From NCBI GenBank assembly GCA_900754435.1, contig CAAECT010000145.1, positions 1 to 6,150 on the forward strand: a stretch of 6,150 nt of DNA. Direction: 5' to 3'. The translations under genes were made by a program, and so were the position numbers. This DNA comes from an uncultured Collinsella sp. Lineage in GTDB: Bacteria > Actinomycetota > Coriobacteriia > Coriobacteriales > Coriobacteriaceae. Numbering within the stretch: position 1 is the stretch's first letter; every line of letters starts with the position of its first letter. The notes under the pieces are model-generated. The model saw only the letters and a list, made by a program, of their open reading frames with translations, did no database searches and was not told the origin of the DNA. Positions 1 to 5,918 of this stretch are shown here, in pieces.

Positions 1-584
1 AGGACAAGGCGGGCGTAGGCGGTGTGCTGACCGACACGGCAAGCCTCAACGAGCTTGGCGCAACGGGAAACCGGCGAGTACAGCGAGTCGACGTGGATCA
101 CACCGATGGGATCGTTGTCGCGCTTGTTGGCCTCGCCAGAAACATAGCCGCGGCCATAGCCGATGCGCATGCTCATGGTGAGATGGCCACCCTCGGTGAG
201 CGTAGCGATGTGCTGCTCGGGGTTGACCAGCTCAAACTCGGACGGAATAAAGAAGTCCGCACCGGTGACCTCGCAGGGGCCGTCAACCGAGATGGTGGCG
301 GTCGCCTCGTCGGTCGTGCCGAGAGCCCTGAAGACAAGACCCTTGACATTCAGGACGATGTCGGTGACATCCTCGACCATGTTAGGGATGGTCATGAACT
401 CGTGCTGCGCACCATCGATCTGAATAGCCTCGACGGCGGCACCCTCGAGCGAGGACAGAAGAACGCGACGAAGGGAGTTACCCAGAGTATCGCCGTAGCC
501 ACGCTCGAGCGGCTCGACGGAGACACGAGCAGACGTCTCGTTGATCTCTTCGACCTGAACCTGAGGCCTAATGAATTCTGACAT
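1..584 (-). CDS. rpoA: DNA-directed RNA polymerase alpha subunit, N-terminal part (partial)
   Basis: Alpha dimerises and provides the platform on which beta and beta' assemble into core RNA polymerase. The first 194 codons are visible and the gene runs off the left edge; full-length bacterial alpha is usually about 310-330 residues, so the rest of the N-terminal domain and the promoter- and activator-binding C-terminal domain are outside the window. The diagnostic block RGYGDTLGNSLRRVLLSSLE occupies about residues 28-47 and matches the conserved alpha helix that carries the assembly arginine. Further on, VKGLVF and a GGHLTM-MRIGYGRGYV stretch are also alpha-like. The start is ATG at 584-582, with GGAGG at 595-591 and a 6-nt spacer. 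It follows rpsD after 32 nt and is the usual penultimate gene of the alpha operon (rplQ normally follows). Identification is secure. Confidence 0.97.
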   Translation of the reverse strand, partial: MSEFIRPQVQVEEINETSARVSVEPLERGYGDTLGNSLRRVLLSSLEGAAVEAIQIDGAQHEFMTIPNMVEDVTDIVLNVKGLVFRALGTTDEATATISVDGPCEVTGADFFIPSEFELVNPEQHIATLTEGGHLTMSMRIGYGRGYVSGEANKRDNDPIGVIHVDSLYSPVSRCAKLVEACRVGQHTAYARLV

Positions 585-616
585 GTATTACCTCCAGCCT
601 CAGCAGCCCGGATGGA

Positions 617-1213
617 CTACTTAGAGTAGAGCTCGACGATGAGCTGCTCGTTGATATCACCGCTGATCTGCTCACGCGTCGGCAGAGCGAGCACGTTACC
701 AGACAGCTTCTCGATATCGACCTCGAGCCAGCCAGGGACCTCAAAGCGCTCGGAGGAAATCAGGGCCTCCTTGATGGGAAGGAGGTCACGGAACTTCTCG
801 CCGACAGCGACGACGTCGCCGGCCTTGACGCGGTAGGACGGGATGTCCACGCGCTTGCCGTTCACGGTGAAGTGACCGTGACGGACGGACTGACGAGCCT
901 CTTTGCGGGTGCGGGCGAAGCCAAGACGGAAGACGACGTTGTCGAGGCGAGACTCAAGGATGATCATGAGGTTCTCACCGGTGACGCCGTTCATCTTGCG
1001 GGCCTTGTTGAAGTAGCCGTGGAACTGCTTCTCCAGAACGCCATAGATGAACTTGACCTTCTGCTTCTCGCGCAGCTGCATGCCGTACTCAGATTCCTTG
1101 CGACGGCGCTTGGGCTGACGGATAGATTCCTTCTTGCTGCTGTAACCGAGCTCAGCGGGATCGATCCCGAGCTGACGGCAGCGCTTAAGAACAGGAGTCC
1201 TGTCGATTGCCAT
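617..1213 (-). CDS. rpsD: 30S ribosomal protein S4
   Basis: S4 is a primary 16S rRNA-binding protein that nucleates assembly of the small-subunit body; in several bacteria it also represses its own operon by binding the mRNA leader. The product has 198 residues, normal for the family. The N-terminal part contains SEYGMQLREKQKVKFIYG (about 41-58), and the S4 RNA-binding domain covers about 88-150, with ESRLDNVVFRLGFARTRKEA and VRHGHFTVNGKRVDIPSYRV-like blocks. Only one cysteine (C12) is present, so the N-terminal zinc knuckle of C+ S4 forms is absent. The N-terminus MAIDRTPVLKRCRQLGID differs from the common MARYTGP type and resembles a form I associate with clostridia and coriobacteria. ATG at 1213-1211 has GAAAGGA at 1230-1224 with a 10-nt spacer. 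It lies 19 nt after rpsK. Confidence 0.98.
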   Translation of the reverse strand: MAIDRTPVLKRCRQLGIDPAELGYSSKKESIRQPKRRRKESEYGMQLREKQKVKFIYGVLEKQFHGYFNKARKMNGVTGENLMIILESRLDNVVFRLGFARTRKEARQSVRHGHFTVNGKRVDIPSYRVKAGDVVAVGEKFRDLLPIKEALISSERFEVPGWLEVDIEKLSGNVLALPTREQISGDINEQLIVELYSK

Positions 1214-1232
1214 ATTGATACGATCCTTTCAG

Positions 1233-1637
1233 TTACACGCGGCGACGCTTCTTGGGGCGGCAGCCGTTGTGCGGAATGGGGGTCTTGTCCTGGATGCTCG
1301 AGACCTCGAGGCCAGCAGCCTGGAGGGAGCGGATGGCGGTCTCACGACCGGAGCCGGGGCCCTTGACGAAGACGGAAACCTTCTTCATACCGTGCTCCAT
1401 GGCCTGCTTGGCAGCAGCCTCGGCAGCCATCTGGGCAGCGAACGGCGTGGACTTACGGGAGCCCTTGAAGCCCACCTGGCCAGCCGACTTCCAGGAAATG
1501 ACGTTGCCCTGGGGATCGGTGATCGAAACGATCGTGTTGTTGAACGTAGAACGAATGTGAGCCTGGCCCACGGAAATGTTCTTACGGTCCGCGCGCTTCA
1601 GACGGGCAGCGCGAACGTTCTTCTTAGCAGTAGCCAT
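1233..1637 (-). CDS. rpsK: 30S ribosomal protein S11
   Basis: S11 sits on the platform of the 30S subunit, contacting 16S rRNA near the E site and mRNA exit. At 134 residues it is slightly longer than average owing to a basic N-terminal extension ([20 protein letters not shown]). The conserved core includes [15 protein letters not shown] (27-41), [19 protein letters not shown] (51-69), [10 protein letters not shown] (90-99) and the C-terminal [13 protein letters not shown] (122-134). N124-G125 corresponds to the Asn-Gly site that is converted to isoaspartate in E. coli S11; whether that happens here is unknown. The Shine-Dalgarno AAGGAG at 1653-1648 shares bases with the rpsM stop codon and has a 10-nt spacer to the ATG, which supports coupling to rpsM. 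The intergenic gap is 14 nt. Confidence 0.98.
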   Translation of the reverse strand: MATAKKNVRAARLKRADRKNISVGQAHIRSTFNNTIVSITDPQGNVISWKSAGQVGFKGSRKSTPFAAQMAAEAAAKQAMEHGMKKVSVFVKGPGSGRETAIRSLQAAGLEVSSIQDKTPIPHNGCRPKKRRRV

Positions 1638-1651
1638 CTATCTAGCGCTCC

Positions 1652-2026
1652 TTATTTCTTCTTCTTAGCACCGATCTGACGCTTCGGGCCCTTGCGGGTA
1701 CGAGCGTTAGTGTGGGTGCGCTGGCCGCGGACCGGGAGGCCCTTGCGGTGACGAAGGCCGCGGTTGCAGCCGATGTCCATAAGGCGCTTGACGTTCTGGT
1801 TGCGCTCACGGCGGAGGTCGCCCTCAACCATGATCTGGTTCTTATCGATATAATCGCGGATGGCGTTAACCTCATCCTCGGTGAGGTCCTTAACGCGCGT
1901 ATCCACGTTAACGTTGCACTCGACGCAAATCTTCGTCGCAGTGGTGCGGCCGATGCCGTAAATGTAGGTCAGACCGATCTCAACGCGCTTCTCACGCGGG
2001 AGGTCGACACCATTAATACGGGCCAA
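1652..2026 (-). CDS. rpsM: 30S ribosomal protein S13 (TTG start)
   Basis: S13 is a head protein of the 30S subunit that forms intersubunit bridges and contacts the P-site tRNA through its C-terminal tail. The 124-residue product is of normal length. It starts [20 protein letters not shown] and carries [10 protein letters not shown] (22-31), a helical middle, and the very conserved [20 protein letters not shown] block (about 89-108), ending in a lysine-rich tail. The N-terminus matches the family exactly when initiation is placed at TTG (2026-2024). This TTG has a strong Shine-Dalgarno GAGAGGAG just upstream (AGGAG at 2037-2033, 6-nt spacer), and no in-frame ATG offers a better start. It follows rpmJ after 14 nt. 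Confidence 0.97.
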   Translation of the reverse strand: MARINGVDLPREKRVEIGLTYIYGIGRTTATKICVECNVNVDTRVKDLTEDEVNAIRDYIDKNQIMVEGDLRRERNQNVKRLMDIGCNRGLRHRKGLPVRGQRTHTNARTRKGPKRQIGAKKKK

Positions 2027-2040
2027 CGTAGTCTCCTCTC

Positions 2041-2154
2041 TTAACCCTGACGCTGCTTATGACGGGGGTTCTCGCAAATGACGAGGACCTTGCCATGGCG
2101 CCTAATGATTTTGCACTTATCGCACATCTTCTTGACCGAAGGACGTACCTTCAT
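2041..2154 (-). CDS. rpmJ: 50S ribosomal protein L36 (zinc-binding form)
   Basis: L36 is the smallest protein of the large subunit and binds 23S rRNA through a zinc ribbon. Reading the minus strand from ATG 2154-2152 gives 37 residues beginning [15 protein letters not shown] and ending in NPRHKQRQG, stop TAA at 2043-2041; 37 residues is the typical length. The zinc ligands C11, C14, C27 and H32 (C-x2-C-x12-C-x4-H) are all present, so this is the C+ form rather than the zinc-free paralogue used under zinc starvation. GAAAGGA at 2167-2161 is its Shine-Dalgarno, 6 nt from the ATG. It is the first gene after the structured 150-nt gap behind infA and heads the cluster rpmJ-rpsM-rpsK-rpsD-rpoA. Confidence 0.97.
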   Translation of the reverse strand: MKVRPSVKKMCDKCKIIRRHGKVLVICENPRHKQRQG

Positions 2155-2304
2155 CGTTCTTCCTTTCGGTAGCGCTCAAACTACTTCCCTACTATCTACT
2201 CGCCCAGCCGCAGGCGTTTAAAACTATGGCTGGTCTTCACACACAATCCGACCGTAGGTTGAGCTAAGCCTGCAGTCGGAAATGGAGTGCGTGTATGCGT
2301 GCCG
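2155..2304 (-). promoter_or_regulatory. Candidate structured mRNA leader between infA and rpmJ
   Basis: This 150-nt non-coding gap is long for a ribosomal operon. Seen on the minus strand, in order: hairpin 1 at 2279-2248 (11-position stem CCGACTGCAGG / CCTACGGTCGG with one G-U and one mismatch, 10-nt loop); hairpin 2 at 2233-2204 (perfect 6-bp CCAGCC / GGCTGG, 18-nt loop); an AGTAG-rich purine stretch at about 2202-2181; then UUGAGC at 2179-2174, 6 nt before the rpmJ Shine-Dalgarno. UUGAGC is complementary to GCUCAA in the loop of hairpin 1, a possible pseudoknot. GCAGGC in hairpin 1 can pair instead with GCCUGC in the loop of hairpin 2. Neither hairpin is followed by a U-tract, so they are not intrinsic terminators. 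Known alpha-operon leaders bind S4, and rpsD lies downstream, but S4 control here is inference. Confidence 0.45.
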
Positions 2305-2523
2305 CTATTTGTAGCGATAGGTGATGCGGCCGCGGGTCAGGTCGTACGGGGAAAGCTCCACGACAACCCTGTCACCGGGGAGAATACGGATGTAATTCAT
2401 TCGGATCTTGCCAGAAATGTTGCACAGAACCGAATGACCGTTCTCGAGCTCGACCTTAAACATGGCATTGGGCAGCGGTTCCTTTACCGTACCCTCAAGC
2501 TCAATTGCGTCTTCCTTCTTCAC
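2305..2523 (-). CDS. infA: Translation initiation factor IF-1 (GTG start)
   Basis: IF-1 binds the 30S A site during initiation and helps IF-2 and IF-3 select the initiator tRNA. It is a single OB-fold (S1-like) domain. From GTG at 2523-2521 the product is exactly 72 residues, the usual length, reading [20 protein letters not shown] and ending [16 protein letters not shown]. Family blocks are [14 protein letters not shown] (17-30), [16 protein letters not shown] (36-51) and [15 protein letters not shown] (58-72). A TTG two codons upstream (2529) would add Leu-Val-type residues absent from relatives, so GTG is preferred. The Shine-Dalgarno is weak (AGAAAGA at 2539-2533). A short position such as C34 inside the barrel is slightly unusual but not disruptive. 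It is separated from map by 232 nt and from rpmJ by 150 nt, so it may be transcribed from its own promoter. Confidence 0.96.
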   Translation of the reverse strand: MKKEDAIELEGTVKEPLPNAMFKVELENGHSVLCNISGKIRMNYIRILPGDRVVVELSPYDLTRGRITYRYK

Positions 2524-2562
2524 AAGCAATCATCTTTCTCTAGAAAACGACAGCGATTGAGT

Positions 2563-2591
2563 ATTCTACAACACGTATGCACGCATCGTAA
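2563..2591 (-). promoter_or_regulatory. Candidate sigma-70-type promoter for infA
   Basis: On the minus strand TTACGA (2591-2586) is followed after 17 nt by TAGAAT (2568-2563). The -10 element matches five of six consensus bases and the -35 three of six, with optimal spacing. Transcription would begin near 2556, leaving a leader of about 33 nt before the infA GTG. The site lies downstream of the large hairpin after map, in AT-richer DNA than the flanking genes. It is a pattern match only. Confidence 0.35.
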
Positions 2592-2627
2592 TAACTTCGT
2601 AATGGCTCCACAACTAAGTGGAACTTG

Positions 2628-2644
2628 TTACATTTGAAATGTAA
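2628..2644. repeat. 17-bp perfect palindrome, operator-like
   Basis: TTACATTTGAAATGTAA consists of two perfect 8-bp arms around a single central G. Its right half is also part of the left outer arm of the larger inverted repeat at 2636-2764. It lies about 37 bp upstream of the proposed infA -35 element. The size and symmetry fit a dimeric regulator site, but it could equally be a by-product of the larger repeat; no regulator can be named. Confidence 0.4.
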
Positions 2645-2764
2645 AACAAAGCCGTTCCCTGATGCCCAAGATCGCCTTGAAATGAGAAGGCATAGACCTT
2701 GGGGTCATGCCTTCGAAATTGAAAGGCGAGGTTGGGCATCAGGGGGCGGCGACTTTTACATTTC
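2636..2764. repeat. 129-bp nested inverted repeat between map and infA
   Basis: The two halves pair in successive blocks: GAAATGTAAAA 2636-2646 with TTTTACATTTC 2754-2764 (11 bp, perfect); GCCG 2651-2654 with CGGC 2747-2750; CCCTGATGCCCAA 2657-2669 with TTGGGCATCAGGG 2732-2744 (13 bp, perfect); CGCCTT 2673-2678 with AAGGCG 2723-2728; GAAGGCAT 2686-2693 with ATGCCTTC 2707-2714 (8 bp, perfect); GACC 2695-2698 with GGTC 2703-2706, closing a TTGG loop. That is 46 base pairs in 129 nt. The inner asymmetric loop has GAAATGA on one side and GAAATTGA on the other. The right outer arm includes the last two codons and stop of map. It could be a palindromic mobile element of the MITE or REP kind, a terminator, or an RNA processing site. 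Confidence 0.85.
2643..2750 (-). terminator. Probable long-stem intrinsic terminator after map
   Basis: Read as minus-strand RNA, the nested hairpin closes with GCCG (2750-2747) pairing to CGGC (2654-2651), and the latter is followed directly by UUUGUUUU (2650-2643). A GC-rich stem ending at a U-rich tract is the layout of a Rho-independent terminator. The stem starts just 5 nt after the map stop codon. Against this reading, the hairpin of roughly 100 nt is far longer than usual and has internal loops, and the U-tract is interrupted by one G. If it works, it would separate the rpsE-to-map transcript from infA and later genes. Confidence 0.5.
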
Positions 2765-3544
2765 TCCGCCTTGGAGCGAACACCAAGCACCTTGCGCATC
2801 CGTGGTGAGAATCACCGGACCGTCATTGGTAATGGCGACGGTGTTCTCGTAGTGCGCGGCGGGCAGGTGGTCGTTGGTCGTAACAATCCAACCGTCGGAG
2901 CCCGTGCTCACATGGTTGGAACCCATCGTAACCATCGGCTCGATGGCAATGACCATGCCGGCCTGAAGGCGAACGCCCCTCCCCTTCTTTCCATAGTTAG
3001 GAACATTGGGGTCCTCGTGCATCACGCGGCCAATGCCATGGCCCACATAATCACGAAGCACGCCGTAACCGTGAGACTCGGCGAGGGACTGAACGGCATA
3101 ACCGACGTCCCCGATATGGTTACCGGGAACAGCCTGCTCGATGGCAGCCTTAAGGCAATCGCGCGTGACCTCGCACAAAGCCTTGGCTTCGGGCGTGGGG
3201 GTGCCGACGAAAAACGTCCAAGCGTTATCGCCGACCCAACCGTCGACAACGGCTCCCGTATCGATGGAGATGATATCGCCATCGCGCAGGATCATGTCGG
3301 GGTTGGGAATACCATGGACCACGGCATCGTTGATCGATGCGCAAATGGTCCCCGGGAACCCGCCGTAACCCTTAAAGGCCGGGGTGCCGCCATGCATGCG
3401 GATAATCTGCTCCGCGAGCTGATCGAGCTCAAAAGTCGAAACGCCGGGACGCACCATGAATCCAACGTGGCGGAGCGCCATCTTAGATAGCGCTCCTGCC
3501 TTCTTCATCTGCTCGATTTGCGTTGCAGACTTAATCTTGATCAT
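2756..3544 (-). CDS. map: Methionine aminopeptidase, type I
   Basis: This cytosolic dinuclear-metal peptidase removes the initiator Met from nascent proteins when the second residue is small. The 262-residue product has the pita-bread fold signature with all five metal ligands: D95 (SIDTGA), D106 (GWVGDNAWTF), H169 (YVGHGIGR), E202 (IEPM) and E233 (YENTVAIT); H77 (INDAVVHGIP) and H176 match the substrate-binding histidines. There is no N-terminal zinc-finger extension, so it is the short type Ia form. The ATG (3544-3542) overlaps the adk stop by 4 nt (ATGA), and no good Shine-Dalgarno is visible, so translational coupling to adk is likely. After the usual family end near residue 247 there is a tail of about 15 residues (TDAQGAWCSLQGGEM) whose last codons lie in the inverted repeat. 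Confidence 0.97.
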   Translation of the reverse strand: MIKIKSATQIEQMKKAGALSKMALRHVGFMVRPGVSTFELDQLAEQIIRMHGGTPAFKGYGGFPGTICASINDAVVHGIPNPDMILRDGDIISIDTGAVVDGWVGDNAWTFFVGTPTPEAKALCEVTRDCLKAAIEQAVPGNHIGDVGYAVQSLAESHGYGVLRDYVGHGIGRVMHEDPNVPNYGKKGRGVRLQAGMVIAIEPMVTMGSNHVSTGSDGWIVTTNDHLPAAHYENTVAITNDGPVILTTDAQGAWCSLQGGEM

Positions 3545-4167
3545 AGACCGAGAGCCTCTTTGACATCCCCGTACACGGTCTCGCGAGCCTGGTCACCGTT
3601 GACCGACTTGAGCAGACCCTGGCCACGATAGTAGTCGACGAGCGGGCTCGTGGACTTCTCGTAGACGTCGAGACGGTTCTTGATGGTCTCGGGCTTGTCG
3701 TCGTCGCGCTGATACATCTCGCCACCGCACTTGGGGCAGGTAGCATCGGCAGCGGTGCCGGTGTAACCGCAGGCGCGGCAGGTGCGACGCGAAGACAGAC
3801 GATCGATAATGACCTCGGGGGCCACATCGACCAGAAGGGCACAGTCGATCTCGCGACCCATGGCGGAAAGCTCGGAATCGAGCGTCACAGCCTGGGCGGT
3901 GTTGCGCGGGAAGCCGTCGAGGATGAAGCCCTGCTGGGCGTCATCGGCGGCAAGGCGCTCCTTGACAAGGTCGATCACGAGCTGGTCGGGAACGAGCTCG
4001 CCAGCGTCCATGTACTTCTTAGCCTGAATACCAAGCTCGGTGCCACCCTTGACGGCAGCACGCAGCAGGTCGCCCGTGGAAATATGGGCGACGCCAAACT
4101 CGGCGACGAGCTCCTGTGCGACGGTGCCCTTACCGGCACCCGGAGCTCCGAGCAATACGAGGTTCAT
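3541..4167 (-). CDS. adk: Adenylate kinase, zinc-type with a shortened lid
   Basis: It catalyses ATP + AMP = 2 ADP in the cytosol. The P-loop GAPGAGKGT is at residues 7-15, the AMP-binding STGDLLRAA at 30-38, GFILDGFPR at 80-88 and the lid arginine region DDKPETIKNRL at about 156-166. The lid contains four cysteines, C130-x2-C133-x10-C144-x2-C147, a structural zinc site as in Gram-positive kinases, but the middle spacer is about six residues shorter than the C-x2-C-x16-C-x2-C/D of Bacillus-type enzymes. Total length is 208 residues, compared with about 214-217 in those enzymes. ATG at 4167-4165 is chosen because AGGAGG (4180-4175) lies 7 nt upstream; an upstream in-frame TTG at 4173 would be only 1 nt from it. 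It is 18 nt after secY and overlaps map by 4 nt. Confidence 0.97.
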   Translation of the reverse strand: MNLVLLGAPGAGKGTVAQELVAEFGVAHISTGDLLRAAVKGGTELGIQAKKYMDAGELVPDQLVIDLVKERLAADDAQQGFILDGFPRNTAQAVTLDSELSAMGREIDCALLVDVAPEVIIDRLSSRRTCRACGYTGTAADATCPKCGGEMYQRDDDKPETIKNRLDVYEKSTSPLVDYYRGQGLLKSVNGDQARETVYGDVKEALGL

Positions 4168-4185
4168 GAGCAATCCTCCTCTAGC

Positions 4186-5472
4186 CTATTTAAAGAATCC
4201 ATCGTAATCATACATCTTGATCTGGCCTTCGAGCTTATCGACCGTGTCGAGCACGACGCCGACCATGATGAGGATGGACGTGCCGCCAAATGCCTGGATC
4301 AGATGATTACCCGTGAAGGAGAAGATGATCGAAGGCACGATGGCGATGAGCGCCAAAAAGACAGCGCTGGGAAGCGTAATCTTGTTGAGCGCGTTCTTGA
4401 TGTAGGCCGCGGTAGCCCTACCCGGACGCACGCCCGGAATAAAGCCGCCCTGCTTCTTAAGGTTGTCGGCCGTATCATCGGGGTTGAACACCATGGAGGT
4501 GTAGAAGTACGCGAAGAACACGATGAGGACAACGTTAAGCACCCAGTTGAGCCAACCGGTCGAAAGCGCGGAGGCAACTGCCTGAATCCAGCCGATGCCG
4601 GGGAAGAACACGGCAATCTGAGCCGGGAAGTACAGCAGCGCCGAAGCGAAGATGATCGGCACGACACCCGCGGTGTTGACCTTGATGGGCAGGTAGGTGG
4701 TCTGGCCACCCATCATGCGACGGCCCACGACGCGCTTAGCGTAGGAGACCGGGATGCGGCGCTGGCCGCGCTCAAGGAAAACAATCAGCGGGATAACCAG
4801 CAGGATGATGGCGCAGATGATCACCATGGTGATGATGCCACCGGCATTGCCCTCGGTGCTGGAGAAGATAGCCTGCGGCAGACCGGCCATGATGTTCGCG
4901 AAGATGATCAGCGACATGCCATTGCCGATACCGCGCTGGGTGATGAGCTCACCAATCCACATGATCAGCATGGCGCCCGCGGTGAGCGTACCGACGATCA
5001 TGAGGTCGAAGATGATCTCGGGAGCGCCGGCGCCATTGAAGCTGATGCCGAAGCTCTTAAAGAGGAAGAGGTAACCCACGGAGTTGAGGATTGCCAGAGC
5101 CAGGGTGAGGTAACGCGAATACTGCGTAATCTTGGTCTGACCGACCTCACCCTCGCGGGCAAGCTCATGCAGGGAAGGCACGACGGCCTGGAGCATCTGG
5201 AGGATGATCGAGCTGGTGATGTAAGGCATGATGCCCAGCGAAAACACCGACACATAGCTCAACGCGCCGCCAGAGAAAAGATTCAGGAGGGCCATAGCAC
5301 CTGCGGCGACCGAATTGTTATCGGTCGAGAAAAGGCCCAGCATCCCCTGGAAGGGAATGCCGGGCACAGGAACGTGCGCACCAATGCGGTACACGACGAG
5401 CATAGCTATGGTAAAAAGAATCTTTTCGCGCAATTCTTTGATGCGGAAAGCATTCTTAAGACCATTTAGCAC
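4186..5472 (-). CDS. secY: Preprotein translocase subunit SecY (GTG start)
   Basis: SecY is the membrane pore of the Sec translocon, working with SecE, SecG and SecA or the ribosome. The product has 428 residues and ten predicted membrane segments: about 17-35, 70-95 (preceded by the plug region 55-70), 119-139, 152-173, 184-203, 212-234, 266-290, 308-329, 366-388 and 395-411. Conserved stretches include [12 protein letters not shown] (28-39), [14 protein letters not shown] (181-194), [13 protein letters not shown] (271-283), [20 protein letters not shown] (330-349) and the cytoplasmic C5 loop with RPGRAT (349-354), important for SecA and ribosome contact. GTG at 5472-5470 gives the family N-terminus [22 protein letters not shown] (5489-5483) is 10 nt upstream. 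The start overlaps the rplO stop by 7 nt. Confidence 0.98.
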   Translation of the reverse strand: MLNGLKNAFRIKELREKILFTIAMLVVYRIGAHVPVPGIPFQGMLGLFSTDNNSVAAGAMALLNLFSGGALSYVSVFSLGIMPYITSSIILQMLQAVVPSLHELAREGEVGQTKITQYSRYLTLALAILNSVGYLFLFKSFGISFNGAGAPEIIFDLMIVGTLTAGAMLIMWIGELITQRGIGNGMSLIIFANIMAGLPQAIFSSTEGNAGGIITMVIICAIILLVIPLIVFLERGQRRIPVSYAKRVVGRRMMGGQTTYLPIKVNTAGVVPIIFASALLYFPAQIAVFFPGIGWIQAVASALSTGWLNWVLNVVLIVFFAYFYTSMVFNPDDTADNLKKQGGFIPGVRPGRATAAYIKNALNKITLPSAVFLALIAIVPSIIFSFTGNHLIQAFGGTSILIMVGVVLDTVDKLEGQIKMYDYDGFFK

Positions 5473-5915
5473 GGCAGCTCGACCTTTCCGCCGGCGGCCT
5501 CGATCTTGGCCTGCGCAGAAGCGCTGACCTTGTCGACCTTGACCGTGAACTTCTTGGTGAGCTCACCATTGCCGAGCACCTTGACGGGCTCGAACTCGCT
5601 CTTGGTGATGCGAGCGGCCTTAAGAGCGGCACCGTCGATCACAGCGCCGTCCTCGAACTTACGCTCGAGACGCTCAACGTTAACAGCGGTGTACTCGATA
5701 CGACGGGGGTTGCGGAAGCCCGGAAGCTTGGGCAGGCGCATAGCCAGCGGAGTCTGGCCACCCTCGAAGCCGGCACCCTTGGTGCCGCCAGAGCGGGAAC
5801 CCTGGCCCTTCTGACCGCGGCCAGAAGTGGTGCCGTGACCCGAAGAATTGCCACGGCCGACGCGCTTGCGGTTCTTGGTGGAACCGGGCGCGGGAGTAAG
5901 ATCGTGAAGCTGCAT
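5466..5915 (-). CDS. rplO: 50S ribosomal protein L15
   Basis: L15 is a late-assembling large-subunit protein with a long extension that threads into 23S rRNA. The 149-residue product is of normal length. It begins [20 protein letters not shown] and has the glycine- and basic-rich extension at about 19-54 ([20 protein letters not shown] and [15 protein letters not shown]), then [11 protein letters not shown] (60-70) and the C-terminal domain, ending with the signature AAGGKVE. ATG at 5915-5913 has GAGGAG (5927-5922) 6 nt upstream, inside the last codons of rpmD. It is 3 nt after rpmD and its stop overlaps the secY start. Confidence 0.98.
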   Translation of the reverse strand: MQLHDLTPAPGSTKNRKRVGRGNSSGHGTTSGRGQKGQGSRSGGTKGAGFEGGQTPLAMRLPKLPGFRNPRRIEYTAVNVERLERKFEDGAVIDGAALKAARITKSEFEPVKVLGNGELTKKFTVKVDKVSASAQAKIEAAGGKVELPC

Positions 5916-5918
5916 TTG

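Noticed and set aside
24..581. Plus-strand frame of 185 codons opposite rpoA, and similar frames opposite rpsD, rpsK and rpsM.
   Set aside because: All are antisense to unmistakable ribosomal or polymerase genes and have no family features of their own.
2217..2246. TTGTGT and TTTAAA separated by 18 nt on the minus strand, possible promoter for rpmJ.
   Set aside because: Only about half of the -35 bases match, and both elements lie within or beside the hairpins of the proposed leader, so it was too weak to list as a promoter.
2501..2533. Short frame starting at ATG 2533 (about ten codons) overlapping the infA start, possible leader peptide.
   Set aside because: It has no convincing Shine-Dalgarno, overlaps the infA reading frame start and nothing in its sequence suggests attenuation.
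2295..2585. 8-bp inverted copies ATGCGTGC (2295-2302) and GCACGCAT (2578-2585) flanking infA, as if bounding a mobile unit.
   Set aside because: An 8-bp match between two gaps can arise by chance, there is no extension on either side, and one copy lies in the spacer of the proposed infA promoter.
2732..3490. 252-codon plus-strand frame opposite map.
   Set aside because: It mirrors the coding frame of map, has low-complexity composition and no domain signature. map on the other strand has every catalytic residue, so this is a shadow.
4084..5469. 461-codon open frame on the plus strand, antisense to all of secY and part of adk.
   Set aside because: Its predicted protein is extremely rich in Asp, His, Glu and Arg with no recognisable domain, as expected from the reverse complement of hydrophobic, GC-rich coding DNA. 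It shares its extent with a certain gene and shows no family resemblance.
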